A stretch of DNA of 23,938 nucleotides from NCBI GenBank assembly GCA_004151065.3, contig NWUY0300023340.1, positions 20,477 to 44,414 of the forward strand. The letters are read 5' to 3'. The stretch's first letter is position 1, and each line of letters begins with the position of its first letter. Origin of the DNA: Larix sibirica. Taxonomy: Eukaryota; Streptophyta; Pinopsida; Pinales; Pinaceae. The notes under the pieces are model-generated. The model searched no databases, was not told the origin of the DNA, and was given only the letters and a program-made list of their open reading frames with translations. Shown in pieces: positions 20,220 through 23,938 of this stretch. The position numbers and the translations under genes were made by a program.

Positions 20220-21278
20220 CGAATATGTAATACAACTCTATATGATAAGGATAAATGATTAGTTGTAGTTTGATTAAATGTTTTTAAAAAATCTTAATTT
20301 GTATGATTGACATTTATATCTAGAATTTTCATTATTTACATGAAAAAAGTTGTTTCAATGTTGATCTATATTTTTTTTAAGTGTTGATTTATAATTTTAT
20401 AATTTTTATAAATATATTACATGTCCTTAAAAATATATATGATACAGATAAAATATTAATGGTTTCATAATAGTTAATTGATTGTAGAATAATTTATTTT
20501 TTTCCAATAATTTGAAATATATATAAAAAATCATAGTACTTTATAACTCTATGTAACGTAATAATGGATTGGCTGTAAATTGATTATGTTTATTTTCATG
20601 ATATTCTTTTTTTTTCATAATTATTTTTAATTCCTTAATTTATAGTGCTTCATAACTTCAAGTACCAATTTTCATACTTGTGTACATATGTATTAAAAAA
20701 AGGTCGAATACACTAAGTGATGGTGTGTTTTGGAATTATTATTATGATGTAAAATTTTGATGAAGAATACTGAAAACAACAAAAAAAAACCATGTGAATA
20801 GAATACTCAAAATGAGGTATTATTTTTTCTGTAACCAGATCATATATATTTGTATTAAAATAAAGTTGCAATCAAACTATTAATTAGCATGATAATACAA
20901 AATGTGTAGCAAAACTAGTTATACTTATCTATTTTTCTTCAAAAAGACATCTATGTTATTGTCTACCTATGCTATCGAAAGAGTATTATTAATATTGTAT
21001 TCTAATTACCATGTGAAATGCCTTGCATATTGTCCTATTGGAAATAGGTATTTGCTCGCCATTACCTAACCACGAAATTTCAAAAGGGTCGTGTGCATGA
21101 TGGACCACAAAATTACCACCAACCTTGGACACATGAGCATCCTCTAATTGGTTTTTTTCTTGATGAGATTCCTATTGTACTGGATCTTTTTCTATCTCTC
21201 TTTCCTACTTTATCTTCCTTACTTTATCCCATAGAATCCATTAGAATGGGTAGGTGGAGAACATGAATGGGTTGTTTC
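20220..21278. other. AT-rich sequence upstream of ORF1 copy D
   Basis: Matches 15540-16633 with substitutions and several deletions. No coding frame. Confidence 0.5.
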
Positions 21279-21395
21279 CACTACAAGGAAAACACCTTTT
21301 AGGGGAGATTTTTGTGGAGGATTTTAGTGTTACAATTTTATGAAAAATTACAAAAAAAATAAGAAAACTCGTATAAATCCTCCATCATTGCTAAC
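21279..21395 (+). repeat. CACTA-type terminal motif, second copy
   Basis: CACTACAAGGAAAACACC at 21279, followed by the same inverted GGAGGATTTTA / TAAATCCTCC pair. The (AAAC)n run of the first copy is an A-rich run here. It belongs to the long repeat and is not an independent end. Confidence 0.5.
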
Positions 21396-21474
21396 AAAGG
21401 TTTTGACAGAGTTTGTAACATATGTTCACTATAACTAAAAGAAATTTGGTAGGTAGAGGTTATGCCATAGGTTT

Positions 21475-22036
21475 GTTATGCAATGCACATATTTCCAACA
21501 TATGCACTGGTGCACCAAAGATACGATGCACTAGTGCATGACAGTAAACCAAGATGCATAAGTGCTTGAAATATATCAATGTCGAGTCAGTACATATATT
21601 ATGTATTCAACGCCCGGGTGCTAGTTATCCACACAAACACACCAATGCACTTATTTCTCTTGTTTTCCCCATTGCACATATTTTATCAAAAACTAACTAG
21701 TGCTATTGTATACGAATATACATCAATGCCTATATTACCATGCATACCAAAATGTTTTGTACCATTGATGATGTTCGGGACGACAATGGTGTAGTTGTTA
21801 TATGCATTGGCACTAGTGTGTTTAATTTAAAAAATGCATCAGTGCTTACAATTTGTCAAAAGCAATTGTTTCTATATTACAATACGCACTGGATCGTTAT
21901 GTAGCATTGACGATGTTGTTGACAACAAAGATGTTGGTGTCATAAGTATCAAAATCGATGCATTTAATTTTAAAAACGCACGAGTTCTTAAAATATGCTA
22001 AAAGCACTGGTGCATATACTACTTTGAACACATGAA
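21475..22036. repeat. Diverged tandem repeat, second copy
   Basis: Units at 21753-21894 and 21895-22036 correspond to those at 17111-17395. The phase and the unit length of 142 bases are unchanged. Confidence 0.65.
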
Positions 22037-23024
22037 TATATTGTAATAGTAACATTAACAGTATGATTAATTGAAACATTGTTGTTATCATTAAACTAAA
22101 CAGTGTTTTTATAACACATGTGCACATCAATGTGATTATCTAATTAAAAAACACTAATGTGTAATAGAAATTTAAACACACTATTCACTATTTATGAATG
22201 ACCTACATTGTTTAGTGAGTTCAAAAAATGCAATACATTGATATGCCCACATTTTAATTAATTGTTTTTTTTAATTTCAATTAATCATAAAAAAATCAAA
22301 TATTTTATATATAATAATATTGTTTTTTAAATTCTAATTATTGCATTAATGTGTTATACCATCGCAATATACATTTATTCATTATAACAATGTAAATCAT
22401 CCATATGTTTAATCAATAATGTGTCATTTTACAACATTGGACAATGCAATAGAATAAGAAACCCATTTTATTTATATGAATAAGAAACCCTTTGTCATAT
22501 AAAATGGGAGAATATAAAGTTCCATGATAATCAAAATGTCAATATGTAATTGTTACACTTATTGGTAACATGTCATCATCCAATTGAGACAATATGTCCA
22601 TTGCACTAAACAAAATGTCTGATTTTCATAAACAAATATTTCAAAGCATACAACTTGCAATAACATTCAATTATATTTGTCATCATAATTCGCTCTAACT
22701 GTTGTCATTACTCAAGTTGCTTGCATGCCTCATTTCTTCATCACTTGTAGGCGATATTTGTACTTAGGTTATTTGGCCAAATGTTTTGTTTAATGGCTTG
22801 ATTTTGTTCCTTCTCTTCATTTTCGATATACAAAAATAGAAATAAATTGTAATAAGTGTATCTACATTTATAATATAATATGCATGATTGTGTAAATCAA
22901 AACGCACGCCATAGAAAGAAATGATTCATAAAAAATACACATTCTTTATAATCTCTCTCCTTACCTTGCTTACCTTGCAACCATAGTGATGTCTCCTTAC
23001 TTGATGTAGCCTTTGATCTTCACC
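22037..23024. other. AT-rich non-coding sequence, last part unique
   Basis: 22037-22725 repeats 17396-18087. 22726-23024 is present once and shows no frame or known motif before the putative LTR. Confidence 0.45.
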
Positions 23025-23327
23025 TGCAAAACAATATACAACAAACAAGTGGAAACACACAAGCGATAGTAATATGAAATATTGATTGATCTAAACTAGT
23101 GGTCAAGGAAACTAATTCTAAAGATCTTATGCAAACAATCTTTATGGAAAGAATATATATTACTGTAATGAAACAAGTACACAGGGAGAGATTACAACCA
23201 TACCTTGATGTCGCAACTTCTTTCAACTAGCCTTTTGCCTCAAGGATCCAACCTTGTTCCTACTAGAGAAAGAGAAATTATCTCTAAGGAAATCTCAGCA
23301 GCACTTGGATACTCTCTTCTTTCTCCC

Positions 23328-23328
23328 T
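23328..23328. other. Single-N junction 3
   Basis: ACTTGGATACTCTCTTCTT occurs just before (from 23303) and again directly after the N (from 23329), followed by TTCTCCCT and CCTCCCCC respectively. This is a short dovetail overlap of about 25 bases. Confidence 0.9.
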
Positions 23329-23377
23329 NACTTGGATACTCTCTTCTTCCTCCCCCATTCCATTAAGGTAACCTTGC

Positions 23378-23385
23378 ATTTATAG
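23378..23385 (-). promoter_or_regulatory. TATA box of the putative LTR
   Basis: CTATAAAT on the minus strand, inside GGCCTATAAATGC. Its place about 450 bases from the LTR start fits an RNA polymerase II promoter at the U3/R border. Confidence 0.5.
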
Positions 23386-23832
23386 GCCAAAGAAGATAGA
23401 ATAGTTTGAGGATCTCATGGAGAAGGTTAGGGGATCATCCTAAAGTCTAGGGGTTCAACTACCACCTATGATGATCTGTAGGGATAAATCTCCAAGAGAG
23501 TTTCGTTTTAGAAGACTCTCCAAACTTCTCTTTTTTCCTTTTAACAACCACCGACGCACCCTGTCAAAGAGCAACATGCATCAATGAGGGGTGACACATG
23601 TTGAATGAAGGAAACTAGGGTCAGCAACGCACTTTTTCAATGTGCATAGTGCATGGTCAAGTGTGTAACGCATATTGCAAAGGGGGGCAAGGTGCGTCAT
23701 CCTTCCAAAATTAGGAAACTAAAAGGAAAAAACCCCATCCTAAGTCATTTAGCACTTGGCACTTTAGGGATCGTGGTTAATCTAATGAAACACATTTCAT
23801 TATCATGGTGATGACGAGATTTGGGTGTAACA

Positions 23833-23847
23833 GATTCCCCCCCAAAG
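23833..23847 (-). promoter_or_regulatory. Putative polypurine tract
   Basis: CTTTGGGGGGGAATC on the minus strand abuts the TGTTACACCC LTR start. Such tracts prime plus-strand DNA synthesis. The two pyrimidines next to the LTR are slightly atypical. Confidence 0.5.
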
Positions 23848-23938
23848 TATGAAGCTAAAGGAATGAGATAGGTGAAATAATTTGACAAGTGGAAACTAAG
23901 GCAAAAAACCATCGGTCGAATTGTTGAACAAGGACTTT
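23848..23938 (-). other. Start of the internal region of the putative LTR element
   Basis: If the LTR call is right, this is the 3' end of the internal region. It is only 91 bases long and contains no identifiable coding motif. Confidence 0.35.

Larger units (their letters stand above)
18151..22725. repeat. Long direct repeat, copy D (pairs with 13437-18087)
   Basis: Collinear with copy C throughout, including the LINE ORF1, AT-rich upstream DNA, the CACTA-type motif and the 142-bp repeat. It is about 75 bases shorter because of small deletions, for example the missing TGGACTCTTGTTCCACTTTC-containing stretch near 20215 and losses near 20440-20560. Confidence 0.95.
23025..23832 (-). mobile_element. 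Probable 3' LTR of an LTR retrotransposon (minus strand)
   Basis: On the minus strand a purine tract (TTTGGGGGGGAAT, 23834-23846) is followed two bases later by TGTTACACCC at 23832, a typical plant LTR start. About 450 bases on there is a TATA box (CTATAAAT, 23378-23385), the place expected for the U3/R border. A possible end is ...TTTTGCA at 23025, giving 808 bases, but the end is a guess and no target-site duplication can be tested because the partner LTR would lie right of the window. No protein-coding part of the element is in view. A minus-strand 68-codon frame at 23020-23226 lies in the putative R/U5 and has no known domain. Confidence 0.5.

Noticed and set aside
5956-22725. Two true tandem segmental duplications
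   Set aside because: Boundaries coincide with single N bases and the overlaps are dovetailed, so false duplication is more economical. It cannot be ruled out from sequence alone.

Overview
The window looks like nuclear plant DNA made almost entirely of decayed transposable elements. No intact host gene, rRNA, tRNA or CRISPR array is visible. The LINE proteins are of plant L1 type (DUF4283 plus zinc-knuckle ORF1; endonuclease/RT/zf-RVT/RNase H ORF2). Their wording resembles conifer LINE copies, so a gymnosperm is my best guess, but that is inference from memory of the families. Nearly all recognisable coding material lies on the minus strand and is broken by stops and frameshifts.

Layout. 1-1905: relic of a LINE ORF1. 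2571-3581: an unrecognised two-frame ORF with heptad-like character, next to a plant RNase H domain with three stops. 3582-5570: AT-rich sequence with a three-copy direct repeat (4256-4436) and a small retroposed insertion with poly-A and a target-site duplication (4434-4564). 5571-15480: the main minus-strand LINE, present as two overlapping copies of ORF2 (5827-9610 and 9612-13603) and one ORF1 (about 13700-15480). 15481-18087: AT-rich sequence with a CACTA-type terminal motif and a 142-bp diverged tandem repeat. 18151-22725: a second copy of 13437-18087. 22726-23938: a probable minus-strand 3' LTR with TATA box and polypurine tract.

The most important reading of the window concerns assembly. 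Three single N bases (9611, 18088, 23328) each sit where a sequence ends and then starts again as a near-copy of what came before. The overlaps are dovetailed (end of one piece against start of the next) and about 95% identical by hand-sampled comparison for the two long ones. This is the pattern left when a scaffolder places overlapping contigs side by side with one N instead of merging them. If the duplicates are collapsed, what remains is a single LINE of roughly 6.2 kb with ORF1, a complete-length ORF2 and a 3' UTR, the normal size for plant L1 elements. The duplicated copies share several inactivating mutations (stops near the ORF2 start, a His in place of the endonuclease Asp, an ORF1 frameshift before the zinc knuckle), so they descend from one already dead element and are not independent insertions.

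I did not find a new functional system. The items most worth a second look are the N-junction duplications, the RNase H plus unknown ORF pair at 2571-3581, the SINE-like insertion at 4445-4553, and the AT-rich repeat found on both sides of the LINE.
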